Source of the DNA: Mucilaginibacter kameinonensis
GTDB lineage: Bacteria > Bacteroidota > Bacteroidia > Sphingobacteriales > Sphingobacteriaceae
Assembly: GCF_003675385.1 (NCBI RefSeq)
Contig: NZ_RCWZ01000002.1
Span: 744,001-808,000, forward strand
Direction of reading: 5' to 3'
Length of the DNA stretch: 64,000 nucleotides
In this document: positions 1 through 9,201 of the stretch, piece by piece
How positions within the stretch are numbered: the stretch's first letter is position 1
Layout of the letters: each line of letters begins with the position of its first letter
The notes under the pieces: model-generated
Told to the model about the DNA's origin: nothing
What the model saw: the letters and a program-made list of their open reading frames with translations, nothing else
The model's database searches: none
Program-made: the position numbers and the translations under genes

Positions 1-498
1 AGAATCACTATTCGTACCCATGAGGCCGCTATACGTATCATCGATAAAAAAGGGCCTTTAAATAACCCTGCGGACAGGGATCATTGTATCCAATACATGA
101 TTGCGGTGCCGCTGATATTTGGAAGGCTCACCGCCGCCGATTATGAAGACAATGTTGCCGCGGATATCCGTATCGATATACTACGTGATAAAATGGCCTG
201 CGTGGAAGACCCGCAGTTCACTAAAGATTACCTCGACCCCGAAAAACGCTCAATTTCCAATGCCCTGACAGTTGAACTGAATGATGGAACTATACTGGAT
301 GAAGTAGTGGTTGAATATCCAATAGGTCATAAACGCCGCCGTGAAGAAGGCATACCTAAACTGCTGGATAAATTTAAAATTAACCTGGCCAGGATCTTTG
401 CCGAAAAACAGCAGCAAAATATTTTGAGTGCTGCATTGGATTATGATAGACTGGTGAACACCCCGGTTAATGAATTTGTGGATTTGATGGTGATGTAG
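1..498 (+). CDS. prpD: 2-methylcitrate dehydratase, C-terminal part (gene cut by window start)
   Basis: The open frame runs from base 1 with no start, giving 165 codons that correspond to the C-terminal third of MmgE/PrpD-family 2-methylcitrate dehydratase (full length about 480 aa). The run NPADRDHCIQYM near codons 22-33, then FGRLTAADYED, DPEKRSI, EYPIGH and KFKINLAR, are signature stretches of bacterial PrpD. The enzyme dehydrates 2-methylcitrate to 2-methyl-cis-aconitate in the methylcitrate cycle for propionate use in the cytoplasm. The first in-frame ATG at 97 is internal, not the start. It converges with the next gene across a shared terminator. The other prp genes would lie outside the window. 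Confidence 0.93.
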   Translation, partial: RITIRTHEAAIRIIDKKGPLNNPADRDHCIQYMIAVPLIFGRLTAADYEDNVAADIRIDILRDKMACVEDPQFTKDYLDPEKRSISNALTVELNDGTILDEVVVEYPIGHKRRREEGIPKLLDKFKINLARIFAEKQQQNILSAALDYDRLVNTPVNEFVDLMVM

Positions 499-518
499 AT
501 ATGATCGAAATACTTATC

Positions 519-552
519 ATAAAGGCTTCCTGCTAAAACAGGAAGCCTTTAT
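519..552. terminator. Bidirectional intrinsic terminator between prpD and the PLD-like gene
   Basis: A perfect 14-bp inverted repeat (519-532 with 539-552, core AAAGGCTTCCTG) encloses a 6-nt loop CTAAAA. It sits between two convergent stop codons at 496-498 and 556-558. A/T-rich outer ends give short U-runs in both directions, so it probably terminates both genes. Confidence 0.85.
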
Positions 553-555
553 AGT

Positions 556-2334
556 TTAGCACCATTCACTAAGTTCCCTGAGGGTTCGGGTATTTTGCAG
601 GTAACTGTTTTGCCAGGCAGGATCACTGTTAAGCTGGCTCCATGGCTTTTTACCGGCAGCTTCCATATCATGCAAATAAGCACGCCAGCGATAATGAGCG
701 TATGTAGATATACAGGCAACCGCGTAATGTTTTGCCAGCGCTTTATTTCCTGTAATTACAACAAAATTTTCGTCATTTGCCTGGCTGGCGCTTGATGAGA
801 AATTGTGAGAGCCGGTAACAACAATCGGGTTATCAGTAAAAGCATCTATAACAATCATTTTGGCGTGTGTAATTGCGAAGCCTATTTTACTTAAAAATAT
901 GTTCCGGGTAACTTCACCAACCCAAAAGCTAAAATCATTCCCGATCCCTTCCGGCTGAACCAGGTTGGTGGTATAAGGCATGTCCTTGGTTTCGTCCAGG
1001 AGCCTGAAGTTTTCCCGATTGCTGGCAATTACCGTACTCACAACACCGCGTATATACATCCCATCTTGTGCTGCCTTTTTTACGATACTTGTCAAAGGTT
1101 CACCGCCGGGCTGAAACATAACATACAGGATGGATTCTTTTGCATTGTTAACCAAATTCTGCAGATATTTGATATCAACCGGGGTTGTTTTTTTTGCAGC
1201 CTTCTCTGTCCTGGTGAACCATGCGCTTACATTACCGATAGTTTTGGGAGTATTGCCATTGAAAGTCACCAGGTCTGATGTAAAGGCGCTTCCGGCTTGT
1301 TTTAGCTTTTTCCAATAATCGTAATATAAACCGGCTACAGCAGCATCTTTTAACAGGATGCCATTATTTAATTGAGTGCAGAGCCCGGTAGGCGACCAAT
1401 TGGTGCTGCCAGTCCAGGCAGACACTGCCTTATCCGTACGGTTATCAACGGTGATGAGTATTTTGTTGTGGCCCAGGCCTTCTTTAGCCAGCAATCTGTC
1501 TGATACGTTTACACCGGCCAACTTTAGATCAGCGCGTACATCTTCGTTTTCATCGACAAAAGCGGTATGACCATCAATTGTTTTTGTATTTGCACCGTCA
1601 GACAGGACGATGTGCGCCCTTGGGCCTATTTGTTTCAGTTTATCTATCAGTTCTGTATCCGACAATTCGAAGAGTGCGGCATGAATATCCAGAAACGGAT
1701 CTTGTATTACGGTATTCAGCAGCTTGAGCAGTGCAATCCGTAATTCTCCGGATAAAAAGATCCGTAACGGTTCCTGGATCAATCTAACGTTATTAGAAAT
1801 ATCATTAGCAGTCCATTTTTTTTCGCGGGCTATTCTGGCCACATACTGCGACATCACCGCGCCCCGGTTAAAATAAACTTCGATATCATCACCCGCGGCC
1901 GCGTTTACATCGATTTGAGCCGTCCATGAAGATTTCGCAATTACCTGTAGTTTGGTTTCCCCAAGCACTGTATTTGCTTTCTTCCCCAGGCATGAAACGC
2001 GATAACGGACGCTATCGTTATTGTTTGCACCATGTTCTGTCCAACTGTATCGTTGAAATGGCCAGATAGAAGATGGTTGGGAGAGCGATTCAGGTTTTTC
2101 AGGATCAACGTTAGCAGAGTCAAACCCAACACGGTTTCGAAGGATCTCTGTTTTTCCCCACTTATTTTTAGTTTTTCTTTGTCTTTCAATCATAAAGCCT
2201 AAACAGCCTTCTACCGGGCTGTCGGTATTCATGTTGTCAAGTGTACGCCAGGTGAGCTGAACGTCATCGCAGTTGTTACAGGCAGTAACCTTGATGTGGA
2301 TATCTGCAGGTTTTTTAAGTGATAAAGTCGCCAT
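556..2334 (-). CDS. Phospholipase D-like (HKD) domain protein
   Basis: This cytoplasmic-looking protein of about 592 aa has two HKD-type catalytic motifs, as in PLD-superfamily nucleases and phosphodiesterases. Counted from the upstream ATG at 2382, the first is H305-N-K307 followed by GSTNWS, and the second is H506-A-K508 with D513 followed by GSHNFSS. The first motif has one extra residue between Lys and Asp compared with canonical HxKx4D. The N-terminal ~170 residues look like a beta-rich fibronectin-III-like region. I prefer the ATG at 2334 (MATLSLKKP) because the 16 residues before it look untranslated. No signal peptide or membrane segment is visible. The substrate is not predictable; nucleic acid or phospholipid are both possible. 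It is a single gene without an evident operon partner. Confidence 0.85.
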   Translation of the reverse strand: MATLSLKKPADIHIKVTACNNCDDVQLTWRTLDNMNTDSPVEGCLGFMIERQRKTKNKWGKTEILRNRVGFDSANVDPEKPESLSQPSSIWPFQRYSWTEHGANNNDSVRYRVSCLGKKANTVLGETKLQVIAKSSWTAQIDVNAAAGDDIEVYFNRGAVMSQYVARIAREKKWTANDISNNVRLIQEPLRIFLSGELRIALLKLLNTVIQDPFLDIHAALFELSDTELIDKLKQIGPRAHIVLSDGANTKTIDGHTAFVDENEDVRADLKLAGVNVSDRLLAKEGLGHNKILITVDNRTDKAVSAWTGSTNWSPTGLCTQLNNGILLKDAAVAGLYYDYWKKLKQAGSAFTSDLVTFNGNTPKTIGNVSAWFTRTEKAAKKTTPVDIKYLQNLVNNAKESILYVMFQPGGEPLTSIVKKAAQDGMYIRGVVSTVIASNRENFRLLDETKDMPYTTNLVQPEGIGNDFSFWVGEVTRNIFLSKIGFAITHAKMIVIDAFTDNPIVVTGSHNFSSSASQANDENFVVITGNKALAKHYAVACISTYAHYRWRAYLHDMEAAGKKPWSQLNSDPAWQNSYLQNTRTLRELSEWC

Positions 2335-2543
2335 AGTGATAAATTTAAGGTTGCAGGAATTGGTTGATATAAATATACCCAAAGATGTGTTAAGCGTGTT
2401 TAAATAATATAAACAATTATTAGTAAAAAATGCCTTAACTATTTGATTGACTGGGTTGTACTTTGGAAGTAGTGACGCCGCTCCGAGCCGACAGGTTTGA
2501 GGGAATTGATTGCATGGCCGATCTCAATAAATTGAACAAAACA

Positions 2544-5219
2544 TTATAGATTAAACATCACCTTTAACAGTATAATCCTGCCCGGCAAAGTATAGGAACT
2601 CGCTGTTAACGTATTGGCCGTTAGGTAAAGCGCATCATAGGTTTTTACATTCAGGAAGTTGACGGCACTCAGCTCCAGGTCGGTTTTCCATTTTTCTACC
2701 CGTAGTCTTGCGGAAGCATCTGCGAAAAAGTATTTTAGATCGGGGTTGCCGCGCTGGCGGGTAAAATAATGCTCGCCCGATAATTTGAATTGTAAATTGG
2801 TTGTTGGGCTATAGTTGATAAATGCCTGCTGAAGCAATTGGTTAATATGATACGCCGATGCCACTGCCGCCGAATGACTATCGGTTTGCGTAAAAATAGC
2901 CTTGTAGCTAAAGTTTACCTGCTCATCTACTTTGGTATTGGCACTTATGTTAACGGTTTCTGATGTGGTGTTGAAAGGCAAAAGTGAATTATTCTGAATC
3001 TGTACCGATCTGTTGCTTTGCCATTGGACGCCGGCACCAAAAGTAGTTTTTAACGCGAAGGAATATTTACTAACTGTACCGCTCGCCGCCCAGGAATCGG
3101 TGCTGTTTGGGGAGGGGAGTACCATGCGCTGCTGCAAGTTATTGGTGATCATATAAGAAGCGATATTATTGGAAGCGATATGATTGTATTGCGCGTTCAG
3201 GCTGGCGAAAAACAGAGTGAGTGCTTTTCGGTAGTTGAAGCCCAAGGCTGCTTGTTGGTTCTGCCGTTCGGTTAGGGCGGCGTTATTGGCGTAAAGCGTC
3301 CGGTAATCTTTCAATATGTAGCCCTGGTACATATCTGTTATAGCGCCTGTTTCGTTGCGATAGCTGTATAGGAACGTTAGGTAGTTTTCAAGGCCTGTTT
3401 GATACTTTACTCTTAATTGCGGATTGAAATACAACCGTGTCAAACTTTTTTGCAGCGCATATAATGTATCCGAATAGTTGATCTGCTGCAGGCTTACCGG
3501 TAGTGTCAGGTTTACTTTAAGGATTTCGCCCGGCAGGTCATAAGCTGCTTCGGCATACAGTTTTTTCCGGCTCCAGCTTAAATGATTGATTGAACTGTCC
3601 GATTCCAGGTTCACCGTATTGTTAGTCTGCACAACGTTCAGGTTTGACGTTAACGTTTGCGATTGTATATTGAATCCTGTCCGGAAACTTTGCGTGATGA
3701 GATTTGATGGTATTTTGAAGGATATGTAGTTATTGGTAAACCACGTGGGCACATTTACATTTTGCAACAGCCGGGCGTAGGGTACATTGTTATTGAATGT
3801 CGCTGCATTATAATTGGGTTCGATAGCCCTGTTCTCTGGCTCGGATGAATGACTGATATATGAATAGGCTTCGATGATATTGCCTGATCGCATTGATTTG
3901 ATCAGGTTAAATTCATTGGAAAAACTCAGCGCGTTGTCCCTGAATACCTGGTTTACCATGTTGCCATTGGTATTGAGGCTCGAATAATTGGTAGACCGGT
4001 TATTATCCAATAACAGCACATTATTCAGGTAATACTTATCCCGGTTGATATTCAATGTAAATTGGGTATGCAACAAATCGGGCTGAAAACGGTTGCGTTG
4101 GGTTTCATCATAGCGCACGGTGTCGCCGGGCAAGTAGATAGTGGTGTGCTGGCTATAGTCCTGCCGCCGGGTATCATGTAAATACCATGCGTTGATTTTA
4201 AGTTGGACACTCTTCTTAAAGTTGACAAGGTTATTCAGATTGAGAAGACCGGAGCGGTCGAACAAATACCTGTCGCGTGATAAGGCCGGATCATTCACCG
4301 AACCAAGCGATAGCACGGTTGGTGGTACGTTGTTATCTATCCGGTTTACGTAATCGGCAAAATTGTGCGATACCAGGTCCTCCTGCAAATCGTTGCCCGT
4401 GTTGTTGCCTTTGATGTAATTAATAGCCTTGTACTTATCCTTAAACATCATGGCGTTAAGGTTTATATCGTAATTGCCGGGTAAGCCTGCACCAACACTT
4501 TCCTGCCCAACCATTTGTAGCTTAGCCCCTTTTTTTATGCTGAGGTTTAGCGCTACATCGTCGCTTACTACCTTATTCTGAAGTACTTTAACCGGTTGAT
4601 GATTTTGGATCACTTGTACCTGGTCTACCACGCCCTGCGGAATAGTGCCGGTAGCGATATTATATTTATCATCCAACAGGTTATCGCCGCCGATGTACAG
4701 GTTGGAGATAGGTTTATTGTTGTAGCTGATCTTGCCATCGGCTGCAACCGTTATGCCCGGCAGCTTTTTGATCACATCGCCTATAACCCTGTCCTGCACG
4801 CTGCTGAAATCTGATACCTTATAACTGAGGGTGTCGCCGCTTGTGCGCAATACCGGCCGGCTGCTTTTGATCACTACTGCCTGTAACTGGTTGATAGAGG
4901 GCGACAAGGTAAAATCTACAGATGCTTGTACATCTGTAATACTTTTGCTCTGATTTTTATAGCCTATGCAACGTACTTCTATCACCAGGCTGCTCACCGG
5001 TACATTGACCGGGAGCAGCAAAGTATACGCACCTTTTACATCAGAAATAGCATACGTTATTATACCGTTGTTGGTCGAGTTTTTTAGGTTGACGGTAGCA
5101 TAAGACACAACCTTGCCGGTGCTGTCTTTCACTATCCCCTTAATACTTTGACCAAAGCCTGGAGCCGAAAACAGTAAGGCCACAACCGGCAACAGTACAG
5201 CTTTTATAAATCGGCTCAT
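2544..5219 (-). CDS. TonB-dependent receptor-like outer membrane protein with carboxypeptidase-regulatory-like domain
   Basis: The protein is 891 aa. A signal peptide ends at about residue 23 (PGFGQ). A carboxypeptidase-regulatory-like beta-sandwich follows at about 25-110 (GIVKDSTGKVVSYATVNL), then a plug-like domain at about 130-235 (GDVIKKLPGITV, ISNLYIGGDNLL). The rest is a beta-barrel of aromatic/polar alternating strands ending in LLKVMFNL. This is the architecture of Bacteroidota TonB-linked barrels of unknown ligand. Its ATG overlaps the stop of the upstream GLPGLI gene by 4 nt (ATGA), so the two are translationally coupled. Such receptor/GLPGLI pairs recur in this phylum; the shared substrate is not known. 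Confidence 0.92.
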   Translation of the reverse strand: MSRFIKAVLLPVVALLFSAPGFGQSIKGIVKDSTGKVVSYATVNLKNSTNNGIITYAISDVKGAYTLLLPVNVPVSSLVIEVRCIGYKNQSKSITDVQASVDFTLSPSINQLQAVVIKSSRPVLRTSGDTLSYKVSDFSSVQDRVIGDVIKKLPGITVAADGKISYNNKPISNLYIGGDNLLDDKYNIATGTIPQGVVDQVQVIQNHQPVKVLQNKVVSDDVALNLSIKKGAKLQMVGQESVGAGLPGNYDINLNAMMFKDKYKAINYIKGNNTGNDLQEDLVSHNFADYVNRIDNNVPPTVLSLGSVNDPALSRDRYLFDRSGLLNLNNLVNFKKSVQLKINAWYLHDTRRQDYSQHTTIYLPGDTVRYDETQRNRFQPDLLHTQFTLNINRDKYYLNNVLLLDNNRSTNYSSLNTNGNMVNQVFRDNALSFSNEFNLIKSMRSGNIIEAYSYISHSSEPENRAIEPNYNAATFNNNVPYARLLQNVNVPTWFTNNYISFKIPSNLITQSFRTGFNIQSQTLTSNLNVVQTNNTVNLESDSSINHLSWSRKKLYAEAAYDLPGEILKVNLTLPVSLQQINYSDTLYALQKSLTRLYFNPQLRVKYQTGLENYLTFLYSYRNETGAITDMYQGYILKDYRTLYANNAALTERQNQQAALGFNYRKALTLFFASLNAQYNHIASNNIASYMITNNLQQRMVLPSPNSTDSWAASGTVSKYSFALKTTFGAGVQWQSNRSVQIQNNSLLPFNTTSETVNISANTKVDEQVNFSYKAIFTQTDSHSAAVASAYHINQLLQQAFINYSPTTNLQFKLSGEHYFTRQRGNPDLKYFFADASARLRVEKWKTDLELSAVNFLNVKTYDALYLTANTLTASSYTLPGRIILLKVMFNL

Positions 5220-6142
5220 TTCTTTTCAGGTAATTCGATGGGGTTATTGATTACAGGCTGCGGACCTATCCTGATGTCAATTTTGGGTGCAGGCCTACCC
5301 TGGCTTGCGGCCTGGGCAGCGGCCATCGACTGCGCAAAAGCATTAGGGTCTTTACGCATGGCTTCCTGCAGGTTGGCAAACTCCTTTTCGGTAGTTTTGA
5401 TGGCCTTGGTCGGCATCTGGATAATATTGGGATCGCTGGCTTCTTCGTCCATGCCTATCATGACTGCCATTCGTCCCTGGTTACCCGGCGCCTGGCTGGT
5501 TGGCTGGTCATCCTTTTTTGCCGAGATCACCGCTTTCTCAATTCCGTCAAACTTAAAATCAACCTCTTTTTTGGTATCGTAAGCTTCTACAATTACTCCC
5601 GGTAAGCCATTGAGTTTCCATGGGCCTATGTGTAATGGCAAGTCGGGGCTGAACCAGGCCGTATAATCCCGCCCTTTGAAATGAGCCGTAGCTTTTTGGC
5701 AGTGCAAGCCGCCAAAAGTTGCTGTATCGCCGCTTATTTTCCAGTCTATCGGGGGTAGTACATCTGTTATCAGATAATTATTGAATAGCAGCGGCTCTTT
5801 CCTTGCCAATTTTTTACCATTTGGGAATTGATAATATTCCGTGCCTGAACCTGACGCCTTCCGCTGGATGTTTATATGCCCATCTGCCGAGTTAGCCATT
5901 TGTTCCTGCACTTGTTTCCTGAATAGCGCATCCTGTAGTTGCTTGTCATAACTCTTGTAAGCTCCAGCGCTTTTACCCACAATTAAAACCATGTTTTCGG
6001 TGAAGGGGTGTTCGCGGTTGGTGGTATCGCGGATGTGGGAAAACTTGTAATGCACCAATAATTGAGCGGTATCAGGCTTTTGCGCCCGGGCCATGATGGC
6101 ACATGATAAAAGGGCGGCACTTAATAGAAATTGCTTTTTCAT
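5216..6142 (-). CDS. GLPGLI family protein
   Basis: This is a 308-aa exported protein with a clear signal peptide (residues 1-21, ending IMARAQ) and the family hallmark WKLNGLPGVIVEAYD at about residues 174-188, following FSPDLPLHIGPW. GLPGLI proteins are periplasmic or surface proteins of unknown function found almost only in Bacteroidota. It is first in a two-gene operon with the TonB-linked barrel, with a 4-nt stop/start overlap. Residues 245-300 are rich in Met, Ala, Gln and Pro, suggesting a flexible tail. The divergent LytS/LytTR pair starts 235 bp away and may sense or regulate this pair, which is inference from position only. Confidence 0.93.
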   Translation of the reverse strand: MKKQFLLSAALLSCAIMARAQKPDTAQLLVHYKFSHIRDTTNREHPFTENMVLIVGKSAGAYKSYDKQLQDALFRKQVQEQMANSADGHINIQRKASGSGTEYYQFPNGKKLARKEPLLFNNYLITDVLPPIDWKISGDTATFGGLHCQKATAHFKGRDYTAWFSPDLPLHIGPWKLNGLPGVIVEAYDTKKEVDFKFDGIEKAVISAKKDDQPTSQAPGNQGRMAVMIGMDEEASDPNIIQMPTKAIKTTEKEFANLQEAMRKDPNAFAQSMAAAQAASQGRPAPKIDIRIGPQPVINNPIELPEKK

Positions 6143-6377
6143 AATTTCGGATATTTTTAAGCAATACTACTTTGCGCTTTAAACCCGCCAAAAACATTGT
6201 GATGAACCACTTATTCGCCCGGGTGTAAAATGGATATTTGTTATTTGAGGTGCTACCCAAAACAAGTCGTCGGCGGTTTCGTGTCCGGATTTCAAAAAAT
6301 GCAGGTTTATCCATCAAATCACTATATTAACATCAATAATTTATAAATGAGCAGGGTGGTAATATACCTTTGACCTT

Positions 6378-7526
6378 ATGCGCCGCATTAAAGCCAAATA
6401 CATTATTGAAATACTGATCCACCTGGCGTTCTGGATTGGGGTTTACTATACGCTGAACTCATTAACCAGTTCAACAATCAGCGTACGTGTAAACCACAAC
6501 GGGAATATCATGGAAAAAAGAGCGGTGGATACCATTTTTCCCTATTCGCGCTTCACTCTTGTTTTTTTGATCCTGCTGTTTTATAGTAACATATTCTGGG
6601 TGTTTAAAAAGGCGCTCCATTATAAAAGTATGGTTGCGGGTATTGCCATAGCTTTGGGATGGTTTATATTGATCTTTGTTGCGAATTATATTTTCGTCGG
6701 ATCTAAGCTAAGTAGTAACCTTCCGATTGGGCCGCCAATACCCGATTTTCCAGGGGCTAAGGATAGTCACGACCATCTTATTTCAAACCGTACCTCCATT
6801 TTTGCCCTGGGCAACTGGGTGCACATGCAGCTCACAATGCTGCTAATCTTTTTTACTACAGCCGGGCTGTCGATAGCTTATTTCTTTTTAAAGGAATGGG
6901 CACGCAATGAACTGGCGCGAAATCAACTGCAGGCCTATCAGCTGAGCACCGAGATTAAGTTCCTCAAATCACAGATCAATCCGCATTTTTTGTTCAATAC
7001 GCTTAATAATTTGTTTTCGATGGCGCAGGAAAAAGGGAATGATGAACTTGCCGATGGGATCTCCAAACTTTCGGGCATGATGCGTTATATGATCTATGAT
7101 AGCAATGCGGGCGGTGTGCCGCTCAGCAAGGAGATAGCCTATCTGGAAGATTGTATCACACTTAATAAACTGCGTTATGCCGATGATGAGGTAAGCGTAT
7201 TATTTGATCATCCTGCACAAACCGGAAATATCACCATAGCACCAATGCTGTTTATTCCCTTTGTAGAAAATGCCTTTAAACATGGCGTTGCTATTGGCCA
7301 TACATCTGATATTTATATAGCTATTTTGTTTTCAGATAATAGGTTGATTTTTACCTGTACCAATCCTAAATACGCGGCCGTAAAAAAGATGGAAGATGAA
7401 AAGAGTGGGATAGGTCTTGAAAATGTAAAACGGCGGCTTGATCTGCTATATCCGGATAGGCATAACCTGCAGATAAATGAAGATGAGGGGAAATATATTG
7501 TTAAACTTGAAATTGACCTGGAATGA
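6378..7526 (+). CDS. LytS/YehU-type sensor histidine kinase
   Basis: The protein is 382 aa, with four predicted membrane helices (about 9-25, 59-75, 86-106, 148-171) and a His_kinase (LytS-type) domain. The phospho-acceptor motif is SQINPHFLFNTLNN with His203. The C-terminal ATPase includes PFVENAFKHG (N-box) and GIGLENVKRRL. It autophosphorylates and passes phosphate to the response regulator encoded immediately downstream, whose ATG overlaps its stop by 4 nt. The periplasmic loop between TM1 and TM2 is short, so the signal is probably membrane-derived or from a partner. It is divergent from the GLPGLI/TonB-barrel operon. Confidence 0.95.
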   Translation: MRRIKAKYIIEILIHLAFWIGVYYTLNSLTSSTISVRVNHNGNIMEKRAVDTIFPYSRFTLVFLILLFYSNIFWVFKKALHYKSMVAGIAIALGWFILIFVANYIFVGSKLSSNLPIGPPIPDFPGAKDSHDHLISNRTSIFALGNWVHMQLTMLLIFFTTAGLSIAYFFLKEWARNELARNQLQAYQLSTEIKFLKSQINPHFLFNTLNNLFSMAQEKGNDELADGISKLSGMMRYMIYDSNAGGVPLSKEIAYLEDCITLNKLRYADDEVSVLFDHPAQTGNITIAPMLFIPFVENAFKHGVAIGHTSDIYIAILFSDNRLIFTCTNPKYAAVKKMEDEKSGIGLENVKRRLDLLYPDRHNLQINEDEGKYIVKLEIDLE

Positions 7527-8215
7527 TATCCTGTATTGCCATTGATGATGAACCCAAAGCGCTGGAAGTGATTGAACGTTATTGCCACAAAACCAGCCTG
7601 GTTGATTTAAAGGCCACCTTCCGTGAGCCGGTAAAGGCAATTGAGTTTTTGAACCGCGAGAAGATAGATCTCATTTTCCTGGACATTAACATGCCGGATA
7701 TCAGCGGAATGCAGTTGGTGCAAACCTTATCGCCCAGGCCAATGATCATTTTTACAACTGCCTACAGCCATTATGCGGTAGAAAGTTACGACCTCAACGC
7801 GCTCGATTACCTGCTTAAACCCATCACTTTTGAGCGTTATCTTGCGGCAATAAATAAAGCTGTAAGCAAACAGCCGTCAAAAAATAATGCAGGTAATGAG
7901 GATGAGCAAACCGTTTTTATCAAAAGCGGGCCGCAAACGTACCAGGTTAAGGTAGGGGACATCTTATACCTGGAAAAAGACGGCAACTACATTACCATTC
8001 ATTTGAAGGACAGAAATATCCTTATCCGCGAAAACATGGGAGATATTTTTGATCTTGTACCGGCAACAGATTTTTTGCGGGTGCACAAATCATATGTAGT
8101 GGCCATTAAACATATAGCCATGATCGAAGTACATCAACTTATCATCAATGGCGAAAAAATCCCCATCGGCAGTACTTATCGTGATCTTTTACGCAGCAGA
8201 TTGGGGCTTAAATAA
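7523..8215 (+). CDS. LytTR-family response regulator
   Basis: This 230-aa DNA-binding response regulator has a CheY-like receiver at about 1-115 with acidic pocket D8/D9, phospho-acceptor Asp54 in FLDINMPD and Lys in YLLKPIT. A LytTR domain follows at about 130-230 (IKSGPQTYQVKVGDILYLEK, FLRVHKSYVV, IPIGSTYRD). LytTR domains bind paired direct repeats upstream of target promoters. It is translationally coupled to the LytS-type kinase by an ATGA overlap. Its targets are unknown, though the divergent GLPGLI/barrel operon is an obvious candidate by position. Confidence 0.96.
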   Translation: MISCIAIDDEPKALEVIERYCHKTSLVDLKATFREPVKAIEFLNREKIDLIFLDINMPDISGMQLVQTLSPRPMIIFTTAYSHYAVESYDLNALDYLLKPITFERYLAAINKAVSKQPSKNNAGNEDEQTVFIKSGPQTYQVKVGDILYLEKDGNYITIHLKDRNILIRENMGDIFDLVPATDFLRVHKSYVVAIKHIAMIEVHQLIINGEKIPIGSTYRDLLRSRLGLK

Positions 8216-8233
8216 TATCTTTTGAGGACAGCA

Positions 8234-8518
8234 TTAAGAACCCGACTTCCAGATCTTGAAACTGTTTTCGTAAACGCCTTCAGCATCACGAATGATCAGC
8301 GAAAGGTGCTCCTTGCGTACCGGGAAATGCTGATCAACAGATTGGTAGATGTGCTGAAGCAGGCTACCCAGCTTATGCTCTACTTCAAAACGGGAAATTG
8401 ATACAACAATTTGGTTGGCAACTGCAGTAACGGTTCCGCCTGCTGCCAGCTGGCTTTTGATCAGGTGGGCTACAGCCGAACTGAGATCGGCTATTTGGGA
8501 AAGCTCTAATGGATTCAT
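8234..8518 (-). CDS. Small hypothetical protein (94 aa)
   Basis: I do not recognise the family. The 94-aa product looks soluble, with a predicted helical N-terminus (LSQIADLSSAVAHLIKSQLAA) and a mixed alpha/beta C-terminus ending KIWKSGS. It has no signal peptide, membrane segment or metal-binding cluster. The amino-acid composition is normal for a folded protein and it does not overlap another gene, which argues that it is real. It converges with the LytTR regulator (18-bp gap). Kinase and receiver genes on both sides suggest, weakly, a role around signalling. Confidence 0.6.
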   Translation of the reverse strand: MNPLELSQIADLSSAVAHLIKSQLAAGGTVTAVANQIVVSISRFEVEHKLGSLLQHIYQSVDQHFPVRKEHLSLIIRDAEGVYENSFKIWKSGS

Positions 8519-8712
8519 CTTCGGAAGCTATAACAATAAATAATCAACCTTGTTTTAACCAGTGAATACTCACAAATAAATCTATGTGTTTGATTATATA
8601 TATGCAACAATTAATTAGTTTATGACCCGGTAATTAAATTAACAGACCGTTGTTTATTTTTTCATATGCCAAAGAAATCATATCTTGTACCCGTTCAGTT
8701 GTAAAAATATTA

Positions 8713-8793
8713 TGCTGGTAATACCGGCAGTTTAAATAAAGCCGGAGCCGTACATGGTTCGGGCGACCTAAGCATCTACTAAATTACCGGAGG
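8713..8793 (+). promoter_or_regulatory. Structured 5' leader with Shine-Dalgarno of the receiver gene
   Basis: GGAGG at 8789-8793, six bases before the ATG at 8800, is a strong SD in a genome where most genes here lack one. Upstream, TGCTGGT (8713-8719) can pair with ACCGGCA (8723-8729). The same strand, CTGGTAAT (8715-8722), can instead pair over 8 positions (one G-U) with ATTACCGG (8783-8790), covering part of the SD. A third pairing, CCGGC (8724-8728) with GCCGG (8741-8745), competes with the first. Translational control is inference. Confidence 0.4.
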
Positions 8794-8799
8794 AACAAC

Positions 8800-9201
8800 A
8801 TGAATTATACTAAACCTGAAAGGGTTCTGGTTATTGATGACGAATCTATTAACAATTTTATAGCTCAGTCTATACTCAAAAAATACTATCCCGATATTAA
8901 TGTTAAGTGTTGCCTGAGTGCCCAGGAGGGCCTTGATTTTTTACATAAACTTAAAGCGGATGGTAACTCATTACCCGAATACATTTTTCTGGATCTTAAC
9001 ATGCGTGTAATGGATGGCTGGGATTTTCTCGACGAATATATCGCGTCGGGCTATTCTCCTGAAGGTACCCGGATTGTTATTTTAAGCTCATCGGTATTTA
9101 AACATGACGCTGATCGCGCTATGGCATATAATGTGGTTTTTGATTTTATAAGCAAGCCACTATCGCCAGAACATCTGCATAAATTATTTAATGCGGAGTA
9201 A
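8800..9201 (+). CDS. Stand-alone receiver-domain response regulator
   Basis: This 133-aa protein is a single CheY-like receiver domain: acidic pair D13/D14 (LVIDDES), phospho-acceptor Asp65 (FLDLNM), Ser/Thr switch region SSSVF near 96-100 and Lys119 (FISKPLS). There is no output domain, so it would act by protein-protein contact or as a phosphorelay shuttle. The insertion between beta3 and the acceptor (KLKADGNSLPEY) is typical of Rcp1-like receivers. It converges on the gene for a membrane histidine kinase (179-bp gap), a possible but unproven partner. It is preceded by a consensus SD and a leader with alternative pairings. Confidence 0.93.
   Translation: MNYTKPERVLVIDDESINNFIAQSILKKYYPDINVKCCLSAQEGLDFLHKLKADGNSLPEYIFLDLNMRVMDGWDFLDEYIASGYSPEGTRIVILSSSVFKHDADRAMAYNVVFDFISKPLSPEHLHKLFNAE

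Noticed and set aside
5238..5582. 114-aa plus-strand frame inside the GLPGLI gene
   Set aside because: Low-complexity hydrophobic translation opposite a conserved gene; shadow.
6365..6372. TACCTTTG, an exact -7 match before the LytS gene
   Set aside because: It ends five bases before the ATG and lacks a -33 TTG, so it would need a leaderless transcript.
8666..8704. Tiny frame MPKKSYLVPVQL with ATG and stop
   Set aside because: Twelve residues only, no ribosome-binding site, and no conservation can be judged; probably chance.
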